Positions 41,385 to 49,728 of a stretch of 64,000 bases of DNA are shown here, in pieces. Position 1 is the stretch's first letter. Every line of letters starts with the position of its first letter. Location: assembly GCA_014799805.1 (NCBI GenBank), contig JAAVHJ010000023.1:1-64000 (forward strand), in the 5' to 3' direction. Made by a program: the position numbers and the translations under genes. The stretch comes from Ruminococcus sp. Lineage in GTDB: Bacteria; Bacillota; Clostridia; Oscillospirales; Ruminococcaceae. The notes beneath the pieces were generated by a model, which was not told the DNA's origin, searched no databases, and worked only from the letters and a program-made list of their open reading frames with translations.

Positions 41385-43301
41385 TTATTCCAATTCAAAT
41401 GCACCTGTGTATAATTGATAATAATGTCCTTTTTGTGCAATTAATTCGTCATGATTGCCTTTTTCAATTACTTTGCCATGTTCTAACACCATAATTAAAT
41501 CTGCATTTCTGACTGTGGATAATCTATGTGCAATGACAAATACAGTTCTGCCATGCATAAGCTTATCCATACCAGCAGAAACAATTGCTTCTGTTCTGGT
41601 ATCAATGGAAGAAGTCGCTTCATCAAGAATCATAACAGGCGGATTTGCAACAGCAGCTCTTGCAATTGCAATTAATTGCCGTTGTCCCTGTGATAAATTA
41701 GAGCCGTTACCTGTCAGCATTGTTTCATAGCCGTTTGGCAATCTTGTAATAAAATCATCAGCTCCAGCAAGTTTAGAAGCTTCTATGCATTCTTCGTCCG
41801 TTGCGTCTAATTTACCATAACGAATATTATCCATAACTGTTCCAGTAAATAAATTTGTTTCTTGTAAAACTAGTCCAAGAGATTGGCGTAAATCTGATTT
41901 TTTGATTTTATTAATATTAATGCCATCATATCTGATTTTGCCGTCTGCAATGTCATAAAAGCGATTAATTAAATTTGTAATCGTTGTTTTTCCTGCACCA
42001 GTAGACCCAACAAAGGCAATTTTCTGACCAGGTTTCGCATACACAGAAACATCATGTAATACTGTTTTGCCCTCTTCATAGGCGAAATCAACATTGAACA
42101 TTCTGACATCGCCTTCTAATTTCGTGTAAGTAACACTGCCATCAGCTTGATGTGGATGTTTCCAAGCCCATTGACCAGTATAATTTTTAGTTTCTGTAAT
42201 CGTGCCATCTTGAGAAATTTCTGCATTGACAAGCTTTACATAGCCTTCATCAGTTTCTGGTTCTTCGTCCATTAATGCAAAAATTCTTTCTGCACCAGCT
42301 AATGCCATAACAATTGCATTAATTTGCTGTGTCACTTGATTTAAATTACCTGTAAATTGTTTTGTCATGTTTAAAAATGCAACAACGACACTGACATCAA
42401 GAGCTAAACCAGATAAGCTATAATTTTTAAAATGATTCAGAACCATGACACCGCCAAGCACGGCAATTAATACATATAAAATATTACCAATATTCATAAT
42501 AACAGGACCCAATGTATTTGCATAAGCATTTGCCCTGTAGCTATCTTGATATAATTGTTCATTAATTTCATCAAAATCAGCTTGTGCTTCGGATTCATGA
42601 CAGAATACTTTAACAACTTTTTGACCGTTCATCATTTCTTGAATATAGCCCTCAGCATCACCAAGAGATTTTTGTTGTTTCAAGAAATATTTTGCACTGC
42701 CACCGCCCATGAATTTAGTAACTAGTATCATGAAAATCACGCCAATGATAGTAATTAACGTCAGCCAAAAGCTATAATATAACATAATACAAAATACAGC
42801 AATCACAATAGTTCCAGCTCTTAAAAGATTAGGCAGACCTTGTGAAATTAACTGTCTTAAAGCGTCAATATCATTTGTATAATAACTCATAATATCGCCG
42901 TGTTTATGAGTATCAAAATAACGGATTGGCAAATTTTGCATACCTTTGAACATAGATTGACGCATTTTATTTAGTGTACCCTGTGTAATAATTGCCATAA
43001 ACTGTGAATAAACAGTAATTGCTGTTGTAGAAATTAAATACAAAACAACTAAGAACAACATCATAGGAATAATTTCTTCACTGGCAGATTGCCAACTTGC
43101 ACCTGTTTCCAGAGAGTTTGTAATAATTTTAATCACTTTCTGAATATACATATCTGGAATCGAAGACGCAATCGAAGAAAATAAAATACATATAATCGTA
43201 ATTGGCAAAAGCTTTGGATAAAATTGAAACATCATTTTCATGAGACGTTTAAAAACATCTTTTTTAATTTTAGGTTTGCCCCCAGAATTATGATTGCTCA
43301 T
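41385..43301 (-). CDS. ABC exporter half-transporter, canonical ATPase site
   Basis: A 638-residue fused membrane-ATPase protein of the MsbA/multidrug class. Six helices lie in about 30-320. The ATPase has Walker A GSTGAGKTT, signature LSQGQRQ, Walker B MILDEATSSID with the catalytic Glu, and an H-loop (IAHRLSTV). An insert with WAWKHPHQADG sits just before the ATPase. The start at 43301 is five bases from GGAGGTGAT; the track start is 13 codons earlier. It overlaps the partner gene by 14 bases and should form a heterodimer with it. Confidence 0.92.
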   Translation of the reverse strand: MSNHNSGGKPKIKKDVFKRLMKMMFQFYPKLLPITIICILFSSIASSIPDMYIQKVIKIITNSLETGASWQSASEEIIPMMLFLVVLYLISTTAITVYSQFMAIITQGTLNKMRQSMFKGMQNLPIRYFDTHKHGDIMSYYTNDIDALRQLISQGLPNLLRAGTIVIAVFCIMLYYSFWLTLITIIGVIFMILVTKFMGGGSAKYFLKQQKSLGDAEGYIQEMMNGQKVVKVFCHESEAQADFDEINEQLYQDSYRANAYANTLGPVIMNIGNILYVLIAVLGGVMVLNHFKNYSLSGLALDVSVVVAFLNMTKQFTGNLNQVTQQINAIVMALAGAERIFALMDEEPETDEGYVKLVNAEISQDGTITETKNYTGQWAWKHPHQADGSVTYTKLEGDVRMFNVDFAYEEGKTVLHDVSVYAKPGQKIAFVGSTGAGKTTITNLINRFYDIADGKIRYDGININKIKKSDLRQSLGLVLQETNLFTGTVMDNIRYGKLDATDEECIEASKLAGADDFITRLPNGYETMLTGNGSNLSQGQRQLIAIARAAVANPPVMILDEATSSIDTRTEAIVSAGMDKLMHGRTVFVIAHRLSTVRNADLIMVLEHGKVIEKGNHDELIAQKGHYYQLYTGAFELE

Positions 43302-45030
43302 CTTCATCACCTCCGTTTGTCTGCTGTTCGTAAACTTCACGGTAAATATGACTTGATTTTAATAATTCTTCATGTGTACCAATCGCACTAATAGAGCCAT
43401 TATCTAATACAATAATCATATCAGCATCTTGCACGGAAGAAATTCTTTGTGCAATAATAATTTTAGTCGTTTCAGGAATAAAATTCTTAAATCCTTGTCT
43501 GATAAACGCATCTGTTTTGGTATCAACGGCACTGGTAGAATCGTCTAAAATTAAAATTTTCGGCTTTTTTAATAAAGCTCTTGCAATACATAATCTTTGT
43601 TTCTGACCGCCTGAAACGTTTGTACCACCTTGTTCTATATAAGTATCATAGCCATCAGGAAAAGTCTGTACAAATTCATCAGCTTGTGCCAATTGACAGG
43701 CTTCTATAATTTCTTCATCTGTTGCATTCGGATTGCCCCAACGCAAATTTTCTTTAATTGTTCCAGAAAATAATACATTTTTTTGTAATACCATAGCAAC
43801 AGCATTTCTAAGTACGTCAATATCATAATTTCTGACATCGACACCGCCAATTTTTACGGAACCCTCTGTTACATCATAAAGTCTTGGAATTAATTGCACA
43901 AGGGTTGATTTACTAGACCCTGTACCGCCAATAATTCCAACTGTCTGACCTGACGCAATATGCAAATTAATATTTGCCAGAGCATATTTTTTTGCCTGTG
44001 CAGAATATTTGAAATTCACATTTTCAAATTCTATATCGCCGTCAGTGATAATTTTTAAGGCTTGTTCTGGATTTTGCAAAGATGGTTCTTCTACTAAAAC
44101 TTCATAAATACGCTTTGTAGATTCGGCTGACATGGTAACCATAACATAGATAACAGATAAAAACATCAAAGCCATTAAAATTTGCACGCCATAAGTAATC
44201 ATAGCAGAAATCTGTCCGATATCAACAGCATTATCAATAATTGCCATTTTAGAACCAACAAATAAAATAAATACCATGTCAAAATACAGGCAAATTTGCA
44301 TTAAAGGTGTATTTAATGCGACAATTCTTTCTGCTTTTGTAAAATCTTTGCAAATATCATCTGCTGAAATGCCAAATTTTTTCTTTTCATGTTCTTCACG
44401 GGAAAAGCCTTTGACAACACGCATTGCCCTAACATTTTCTTCAATCGATTCATTCAGTCTGTCATATTTTTTAAATACACTTCTGAATGCAGGCATTGCA
44501 TATTTACTTACTAGAAATAAACCGATTACAAGCACTGGAATCACAATCACGAATGCCATTGCAAGTTTACCGCCCATAACAAATGCCATAATGACGGAAA
44601 AAACAAACATCAATGGACTTCGCAAACCCATTCTGATTATCATCATGAATGCCATTTGCAAATTTGTAATATCAGTTGTCATTCTGGTTACCAATGACGA
44701 AGAAGAAAATTTATCAATATTTTCAAATGCATATGTCTGTATTTTTTCAAACATATCATGACGTAAATTTTTTGACAATCCAGTAGAGGCTTTGGACGCT
44801 GTAAAACCAGCAGTTGCACCACACATCATGGAGATAATTGCTAAAATTGTCAAAATAATACCAATTCGCAAAATATCATTCATTGGTGCACTTTCCTGAA
44901 CATCTTTGACAAGTTTTGCTGTAATAAACGGCAATAACGCTTCAATTCCTGCTTCTGCCAGAATAAAAATTAACGTCAGAACTGTTGGTAATTTATACTC
45001 TCGCAAGCAGGAAAGAATTTTTTTGAGCAT
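43288..45030 (-). CDS. ABC exporter half-transporter, degenerate ATPase site
   Basis: A 580-residue partner with six helices and an ATPase. Walker A is GGTGSSKST, the signature is VSGGQKQR, and Walker B is LILDDSTSAVD, in which the catalytic Glu is replaced by Asp. One degenerate and one canonical site is the pattern of heterodimeric exporters such as TmrAB, LmrCD and BmrCD, which expel drugs or peptides. The start at 45030 has AGGA nine bases upstream; ATG 45036 is also possible. Its promoter is followed by a long inverted repeat, a likely operator. Confidence 0.92.
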   Translation of the reverse strand: MLKKILSCLREYKLPTVLTLIFILAEAGIEALLPFITAKLVKDVQESAPMNDILRIGIILTILAIISMMCGATAGFTASKASTGLSKNLRHDMFEKIQTYAFENIDKFSSSSLVTRMTTDITNLQMAFMMIIRMGLRSPLMFVFSVIMAFVMGGKLAMAFVIVIPVLVIGLFLVSKYAMPAFRSVFKKYDRLNESIEENVRAMRVVKGFSREEHEKKKFGISADDICKDFTKAERIVALNTPLMQICLYFDMVFILFVGSKMAIIDNAVDIGQISAMITYGVQILMALMFLSVIYVMVTMSAESTKRIYEVLVEEPSLQNPEQALKIITDGDIEFENVNFKYSAQAKKYALANINLHIASGQTVGIIGGTGSSKSTLVQLIPRLYDVTEGSVKIGGVDVRNYDIDVLRNAVAMVLQKNVLFSGTIKENLRWGNPNATDEEIIEACQLAQADEFVQTFPDGYDTYIEQGGTNVSGGQKQRLCIARALLKKPKILILDDSTSAVDTKTDAFIRQGFKNFIPETTKIIIAQRISSVQDADMIIVLDNGSISAIGTHEELLKSSHIYREVYEQQTNGGDEDEQS

Positions 45031-45073
45031 AAGCATCAATCCTTTCTAGTTATAAAAATTAATAAAATAAAAT

Positions 45074-45115
45074 TTTAATTACATGTACCCAGTGCTTGCC
45101 GTACATGTAATTAAA
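45074..45115. promoter_or_regulatory. Long inverted repeat at the ABC exporter promoter
   Basis: Arms TTTAATTACATGTAC and GTACATGTAATTAAA are perfect 15-base inverted repeats around a 12-base centre. The element begins four bases after the -10 and covers the likely transcription start, so it is a good operator candidate. As RNA it would form a strong leader hairpin. No regulator gene is adjacent. Confidence 0.7.
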
Positions 45116-45118
45116 TTA

Positions 45119-45147
45119 ATTTTACTATAATTTCACGCATTTGTCAA
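45119..45147 (-). promoter_or_regulatory. Promoter of the ABC exporter operon
   Basis: Minus strand TTGACA, 17-base spacer, TAAAAT. Confidence 0.72.
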
Positions 45148-45201
45148 TACTTGCACAAATTTTTTGTATAATTAATAGAATTTATAATTTTTTTCGGAAA
45201 A

Positions 45202-46485
45202 CTATTGACAAGCATTTTTTCTCAATAAATAAATGCCAATTATAAAACTCAAACACTCTGTCACAGGATATGCTAACCAAAGTCCTTTTACCTGAAATAA
45301 ACTAGCAAATAAAAACGCACAAGGAATGATTAAAATAAAACCTCTTAATAAAGAAATGCTATTACTCTGCAAAGGCTTTTCTATTACAGCAAATAACATA
45401 ATTATTACGATATTTAAGCCTGCAAAAACAGCACCTGAAAAATAATATTTTAAACCCTGTACAGCATAATTCTGCAATAAAATATTTTGTTCCTGATTAA
45501 ATATTTCTGCAATTGGATTCGCAAATAGAAAAATAAAACTATAAATTAAAATAAATAAGCCAATGACGACAAAACATGCAGACTTCAAAAATAATGCTAA
45601 CGATTTTTTTTGTCCATAAGCTTCACTTAATAAGGGCTGAACACCTTGTGCAATTCCTGTCCATATAGAAGTGATTACCAGTGAAATATTTGCGATAATT
45701 CCATAACTGGCAACACCTGTATTTCCTGCAAGTTTCAGCATTAATAAATTAAATATCAAAATCACTATGCCATTTGAAAATTCTGTTACAAAAGATGCAC
45801 CGCCTAAAGATAATATATAACAACTTTGTTGCAATTGGAATCTAGTTTTTACAAATTTAAAATGATTTTGTTTTTTTAAGAAAAATGGTAATAAAATTAT
45901 CATGCTAATAACTGGCGAACAACAAGTTGCCAATACTGCCCCAAACATGCCCATATTAAACCGATAAATAAACAGATAATCTAGTAAAATATTAGAAAAA
46001 CTGCCAATTAGCATAGCTTTCATAGCAAGTCCAGGGGCATTATCATTTCGGATAAAACATAATAAAATTTGATTTAACATAAACAACGGTGAACAAATCA
46101 GTAACATTTTTAAATAAATCAGACTCATTTTAAAAGTTTGTTCATCTGCACCAAGTAAAATTACGATGTTATCTGAAAAAAATACCCCTGTTAAAACTAA
46201 TAATATTCCCAAAAATAACCATAAATATAATACCTGTGTAAAAATTTGATTGGCTTGTTTTTCTTGCTGACAGCTCCTGTGAAGCATATATCTTGTACAG
46301 CCTCCCATACCTAACATTAAAGCCAAGCCGTTTATAAAATTATAAACAGGTATCACAAGATTCAATGCTGTAATGCCATCAGCTCCAAGCCATTGGGCAA
46401 TAAAATAAGTATCTGCCAAAATATAACATGAGATGCCTAACATGCCTAAAATATTAAAACTAACATATTTTGCAAATTGTTTCAT
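45202..46485 (-). CDS. MATE family efflux transporter
   Basis: A 427-residue membrane protein with about 12 spans and MATE features (ISCYILADTYFIAQWLGADG at the N-terminus, NIVIIMLFAVIEKPLQSNS in the second half). MATE pumps export drugs or metabolites with Na+ or H+. The ATG follows AAAGGAAA. The gene is preceded by a 45-codon leader ORF that ends 14 bases before it and spans a terminator, so its expression is probably controlled by attenuation. No promoter was found between the leader and the IS element; it may once have been read through from the hom operon. Confidence 0.9.
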   Translation of the reverse strand: MKQFAKYVSFNILGMLGISCYILADTYFIAQWLGADGITALNLVIPVYNFINGLALMLGMGGCTRYMLHRSCQQEKQANQIFTQVLYLWLFLGILLVLTGVFFSDNIVILLGADEQTFKMSLIYLKMLLICSPLFMLNQILLCFIRNDNAPGLAMKAMLIGSFSNILLDYLFIYRFNMGMFGAVLATCCSPVISMIILLPFFLKKQNHFKFVKTRFQLQQSCYILSLGGASFVTEFSNGIVILIFNLLMLKLAGNTGVASYGIIANISLVITSIWTGIAQGVQPLLSEAYGQKKSLALFLKSACFVVIGLFILIYSFIFLFANPIAEIFNQEQNILLQNYAVQGLKYYFSGAVFAGLNIVIIMLFAVIEKPLQSNSISLLRGFILIIPCAFLFASLFQVKGLWLAYPVTECLSFIIGIYLLRKNACQ

Positions 46486-46499
46486 AATGCATTTCCTTT

Positions 46500-46637
46500 C
46501 TAATAGATAAAATAAAAATAGATAAAAAATACGCTGACTCTGTTCCTGCTAAGACCTATAGGAACAAGAGTACAGCGTATACTGCTTCCATCCGGTGACA
46601 GAAACAGGCTGTTTAATTCATAACTGCCGATATACAT
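46500..46637 (-). CDS. Leader peptide ORF upstream of the MATE gene
   Basis: A 45-codon ORF, too short for the track, from ATG 46637 to TAG 46500-46502, ending 14 bases before the MATE start and next to its ribosome binding site. It starts MYIGSYELNSLF and includes CTLVPIGLSRNRV. It has no strong ribosome binding site of its own. It runs through both arms of the attenuator hairpin, so a translating ribosome would change leader folding. I infer a regulatory peptide, as in ribosome-mediated attenuation of resistance genes. Confidence 0.6.
   Translation of the reverse strand: MYIGSYELNSLFLSPDGSSIRCTLVPIGLSRNRVSVFFIYFYFIY
46523..46580 (-). terminator. Attenuator terminator in the MATE leader
   Basis: Minus strand ATACGCTG-ACTCT-GTTCCT / AGGAAC-GAGT-CAGCGTAT followed by TTTTTT. 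An upstream antiterminator pairing (ACAGC, CTGTTTC with GAAGCAG, GCTGT) would consume the GCTG of the terminator arm. An earlier hairpin GGAAACAG/CTGTTTCC could compete with that pairing. Confidence 0.7.
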
Positions 46638-46710
46638 ATCTTTGCTGGAAACAGTGCGAATCTGTTTCCAATATTTATTTTTAATTTATTAATTTATGGG
46701 CTGTAATAAT

Positions 46711-46730
46711 AGACCTCTTGCGAAAATAAT
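46711..46730 (+). repeat. IS left terminal inverted repeat
   Basis: AGACCTCTTGCGAAAATAAT, preceded by target duplication AAT. Confidence 0.9.
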
Positions 46731-46752
46731 AAAAAAGTGATAAAATAGAAAT

Positions 46753-47579
46753 ATGAAATACGAAATAATAAAAGAGTATAATGATGAGAAATTCCGGAGA
46801 ATAACAGGAGTAAAGAAGACAACATTTGAGAAGATGATAGAAATATTACAAAAAAGCTATGCAGAAAAGCACAGGAGACGAGGGAGGAAGCCGAAGCTGA
46901 GCATAGAAAATCAATTGTTAGCGACACTGGAATATCTCCGTGAATATCGAACATATGCACATATTGCAGCAAGCTATGGAATAGATGAAAGCAATATATA
47001 CCGTGCAATAAAATGGGTGGAAGATGTTCTGATAAAAGACGGAACATTTTCATTGCCTGGACGAAAGGAATTATTAAAAAGTGACGCAGAATATGAAGTG
47101 ATTCTTATAGATGCCACAGAAACACCGATAGAACGTCCTCAAAAAAACAGAGGAAATATTATTCCGGAAAGAAAAAAAGACACACACTGAAAACACAGTT
47201 GGTTACGGACAGAAAAACTTCTGAAATAATCTGCCTTAATTTCAGTAATGGAAAAAAGCACGATTTCAGACTGTTCAAAGAATCACGTATTCACACTTCC
47301 CAAAACGTCAGAATAGAAACTGATACGGGATATATTGGCATAAAATCCATACACAATAATTCATGTCATCCTAAAAAACGTTCAAAAAACAATCCCCTGA
47401 CAAAAGATGATAAAACAAATAACCATCAGATTTCAAAAGACAGAATTTATGTTGAACATTCCATCAGATATATTAAGCGTTTTCGTATTGTTTCTGAACG
47501 TTATCGCAATAGAAGAAAACGCTTTGCTTTGCGTTTCTCTTTAATCGCTGGTATTTGTAATTTTGAATTGTTCAATTAA
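46753..47579 (+). CDS. IS5-family DDE transposase made by programmed -1 frameshift
   Basis: The first frame (46753-47190) carries the N-terminal helix-turn-helix region (GRKPKLSIENQLLATLEYLR, AASYGIDESNIYRAIKW) and the first catalytic Asp (LIDATETPIERP). The second frame supplies KQRKYYSGKKKRHTLKTQ, the second Asp (IETDTGYIG) and the Glu (YVEHSIRYIKRFRI). The frames join at A AAA AAC (47142-47148), a classic -1 slippery heptamer in the correct phase. The fused product has the expected family order YYSGKKKRHT after RPQK. The track lists it as two separate ORFs. Confidence 0.88.
47142..47148 (+). other. Programmed -1 frameshift site in the transposase
   Basis: A AAA AAC in the zero frame (CAA AAA AAC); after slippage the next codon is CAG, entering the second transposase frame. 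Confidence 0.8.
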
Positions 47580-47594
47580 TTTCGCAAGAGGTCT
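47575..47594 (-). repeat. IS right terminal inverted repeat
   Basis: Minus strand AGACCTCTTGCGAAATTAAT, followed on the plus strand by target duplication AAT. Confidence 0.9.
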
Positions 47595-47812
47595 AATCGT
47601 ATAGCTATGCATATTTACTGTAATTTTACAATGATGATTCTCCGAAACCGCATACCAGTTCTTGCCTTTTTGATAGATATTTGTATGATTATCTAAAATA
47701 ATTGCTTTGCAAAATGCAACGACATCATTTGTTTCTAGCTCTAAATTTTTTTTAATGCGTTCTATGCCAAGTTCTGTTGTATGTAATTTAGAAATATTTT
47801 GAATCAAATCAT

Positions 47813-49048
47813 TCATGCCACTAATATTGGATACTGTGCCAGAACTTGTACACCCTTTTGTGCCAAAGTTTTGACAGCTGTTTCAAGTTCCATGCGATTT
47901 AATGCATGTTCTGTTACAAATACTAATTCTTCTTCGTCTGTAGAAATTGTCTGACTTGCAATTTCGCCAAAAACTTCTGATAATAAATTGACATCTGCTG
48001 AAGTTGTTCGGAAATAATATTTTGCTGTAAATTTTGAAACATCTTCTATAAAATCCGTATTTCCAACATTTTCCCAAGTTTGCGCTGGAATGGTATCACT
48101 AAGCTGAACTTCTTCTATCATATCGCCTAATACTGCACTGGCTGTTGGGAATTTTCCTGCACCACGTCCATAGAACATTGCTTTGCCGATTCCGTCACCA
48201 CGTACCATAACAGCATTATATACACCATTGACATCTGATAATAAATTATCATTTTCAACAGCCATTGGCATAACTGTTGGCAAAATTTTATGATTATCCA
48301 GCATTTGTACTCTGGCAATTAATTTAATTGCATAGCCTAATTTTTCACAAAGCTTTGTATCTTTTAATTCTACTTCACGAATGCCTTTTGTATACACAGA
48401 TTCGGGATACACATGCTTGCCAAATGCCAATGATGACAAAATACAAATTTTTCTGCATGCATCATGTCCTTCTACATCGGCAGTTGGGTCTTTTTCTGCA
48501 TAGCCTTTTTCTTGTGCCAGAGCCAAAGCTGTTGCAAAATCCATATCTGCTGTAATCATTTTATTTAAAATAAAATTTGTCGTGCCATTTAAAATACCTG
48601 CAATTGCAGAAAATTCATTTGCAATTAAGCATTTATGCAATGGTCTGATAATTGGAATCGCACCGCCAACACTTGCTTCAAAAAAGAAATTACAATGATT
48701 TTCTTTTGCAGTTTGTAATAAAATATCGCCTTTGGAAGCAACTAATTCTTTATTGGAAGTCGCAACGCTTTTTCCATGTTCTAAACAAGATTTCACAAAT
48801 GTAAATGCTGGTTCTACACCGCCCATACATTCTGCAACAACGGTTACTTCTGGGTCATTTAAAATTATTTCAATATTTTTCACAAGCTTATTTGCATAGG
48901 GCTTATCTGGAAAATCTCTTAAATCTAAAATATATCCCATTTCAAGCGTTTTTCCACAACGTTTTTCAATTAAATTTTTATTTTTTTCAAATAATTCAAC
49001 CACACCTGAGCCAACAACACCACAGCCCAACACTGCTAATTTTTCCAT
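47813..49048 (-). CDS. hom: Homoserine dehydrogenase
   Basis: Reduces aspartate semialdehyde to homoserine for threonine and methionine synthesis. The 411-residue protein has an NAD(P)-binding N-terminus (GCGVVGSGVVELF), the catalytic region (SVGGAIPIIRPL, GILNGTTNFILNKM, EGHDACRKICILSSLAFG), and a C-terminal ACT domain (YYFRTTSADVNLLSEVFGEI) for feedback control. It lies 42 bases behind the ACT-domain gene and overlaps the DUF3781 gene by four bases, so the three form an operon. Confidence 0.97.
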   Translation of the reverse strand: MEKLAVLGCGVVGSGVVELFEKNKNLIEKRCGKTLEMGYILDLRDFPDKPYANKLVKNIEIILNDPEVTVVAECMGGVEPAFTFVKSCLEHGKSVATSNKELVASKGDILLQTAKENHCNFFFEASVGGAIPIIRPLHKCLIANEFSAIAGILNGTTNFILNKMITADMDFATALALAQEKGYAEKDPTADVEGHDACRKICILSSLAFGKHVYPESVYTKGIREVELKDTKLCEKLGYAIKLIARVQMLDNHKILPTVMPMAVENDNLLSDVNGVYNAVMVRGDGIGKAMFYGRGAGKFPTASAVLGDMIEEVQLSDTIPAQTWENVGNTDFIEDVSKFTAKYYFRTTSADVNLLSEVFGEIASQTISTDEEELVFVTEHALNRMELETAVKTLAQKGVQVLAQYPILVA

Positions 49049-49090
49049 AATAAATAAATTCCTTTCAGATTAAAAATAATTTTAAATTTT

Positions 49091-49528
49091 TTATTCGCCT
49101 GATAATATTTTAATATCTACAACACCATCAATTTGCATTAACTGCTGTTTTAATAAAACAGGCGATTGCAACTCGCCACAAAGCCGAATTGAAAAATTCA
49201 CTGTTGCCACACTGTCAACAGGGATATTCTGATTGACTGTTAAAATATTCGCATCTAAGTCATAAAGTGCTAAAAGAACATTGGATAATACACCAACTTT
49301 GTCCTGTAGCACAGCATGTAAATTCATAATACGCTGTGTTAATTTATCTTCATAAGAAAATACACAGTCTTTGTATTTATAATATGCACTGCGGGAAATC
49401 CCAACACGCTTACAAGCCGAAGCAGAACTTTTTTCTTCTTTATTTGCAATTAATTCTTTAACTTTTAAGACTTTGCTAATGACATCCGGCAAAACGGACG
49501 CATCTACCACAATCAGCCGATTTTCCAT
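49091..49528 (-). CDS. ACT domain protein (PheB-like, UPF0735 type)
   Basis: A 145-residue protein starting at ATG 49528 behind GAGGGAGG; the longer track ORF adds six codons without support. The N-terminus has a helix-turn-helix-like segment (SSASACKRVGISRSAYYKYK). The C-terminus is an ACT domain (DKVGVLSNVLLALYDLDANI...INIPVDSVATV type). Members often precede hom and probably regulate amino-acid synthesis. Its promoter (49593-49621) drives the hom operon. Confidence 0.88.
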   Translation of the reverse strand: MENRLIVVDASVLPDVISKVLKVKELIANKEEKSSASACKRVGISRSAYYKYKDCVFSYEDKLTQRIMNLHAVLQDKVGVLSNVLLALYDLDANILTVNQNIPVDSVATVNFSIRLCGELQSPVLLKQQLMQIDGVVDIKILSGE

Positions 49529-49592
49529 GTAAAAAACCTCCCTCAAGTTTGAAATCGTCCGTGTACAGCAAACACTTGTACTTGCATATTTT

Positions 49593-49621
49593 ACTATAAC
49601 ATAATTTCATGTTTTTGTCAA
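49593..49621 (-). promoter_or_regulatory. Promoter of the ACT/hom operon
   Basis: Minus strand TTGACA, 17-base spacer, TATAGT. Downstream of the -10 lies GTAC-AAGTGTTTGCT-GTAC, an interrupted palindrome. Confidence 0.78.
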
Positions 49622-49643
49622 GCGTTTTTGCAGAATTACTTGA

Positions 49644-49675
49644 TTGTAAACTAAATTTTTAAAACTAGTTGACAA
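49644..49675 (+). promoter_or_regulatory. BirA-like operator of bioY
   Basis: TTGTAAACT-N14-AGTTGACAA closely matches the bacterial BirA site (TTGTAAACC-N14/15-GGTTTACAA as I recall it), with mismatches only at the inner position of each arm and one base of the right arm. It overlaps the -35, so biotin-bound BirA would repress. Confidence 0.7.
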
Positions 49676-49697
49676 ATGAAAATTTTTCTGCTATAAT
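49669..49697 (+). promoter_or_regulatory. Promoter of bioY
   Basis: TTGACA, 17-base spacer ending TCTGC, TATAAT; the -35 is part of the BirA-like site. Confidence 0.85.
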
Positions 49698-49728
49698 TAA
49701 TTAAAATTAATTTACAGGAGGTTTTTTT

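Larger units (their letters stand above)
46711..47594 (+). mobile_element. IS5-family insertion sequence (ISL2-like)
   Basis: An 884-base element bounded by 20-base inverted repeats AGACCTCTTGCGAAAATAAT and AGACCTCTTGCGAAATTAAT (19 of 20 identical). It is flanked by a 3-base direct repeat AAT (46708-46710 and 47595-47597). Three-base ANT target duplication is typical of the ISL2 subgroup of IS5. It carries one transposase in two overlapping frames. The element looks intact and recent. Confidence 0.9.
46681..47816 (-). pseudogene. DUF3781 gene interrupted by an IS element
   Basis: The right part (47595-47816) encodes MNDLIQNISKLHTTELGIER through MHSYTI and matches DUF3781. In the track it continues into IS sequence (RPLAKLIEQ), which is not native. 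The left part (46681-46710) encodes ITAHKLIN and a stop, once the ATT target duplication is removed. Joining them gives HSYTIITAHKLIN, the expected family C-terminus. The start overlaps the hom stop by four bases. The IS removes only about eight native residues, so the chimaeric protein might retain some function. Confidence 0.88.

Noticed and set aside
46585-46680. T-box or known riboswitch before the MATE gene
   Set aside because: The T-box AGGGTGGNACCGCG motif and known aptamer cores are absent; the leader ORF explains the structure better.
46694-47053. 119-codon minus-strand ORF across the IS end
   Set aside because: It is antisense to the transposase and includes the IS terminus; low-complexity sequence.
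47541-47816. Track ORF of 91 codons taken as a complete gene
   Set aside because: The last 17 codons are IS sequence; the native gene continues on the other side of the IS.
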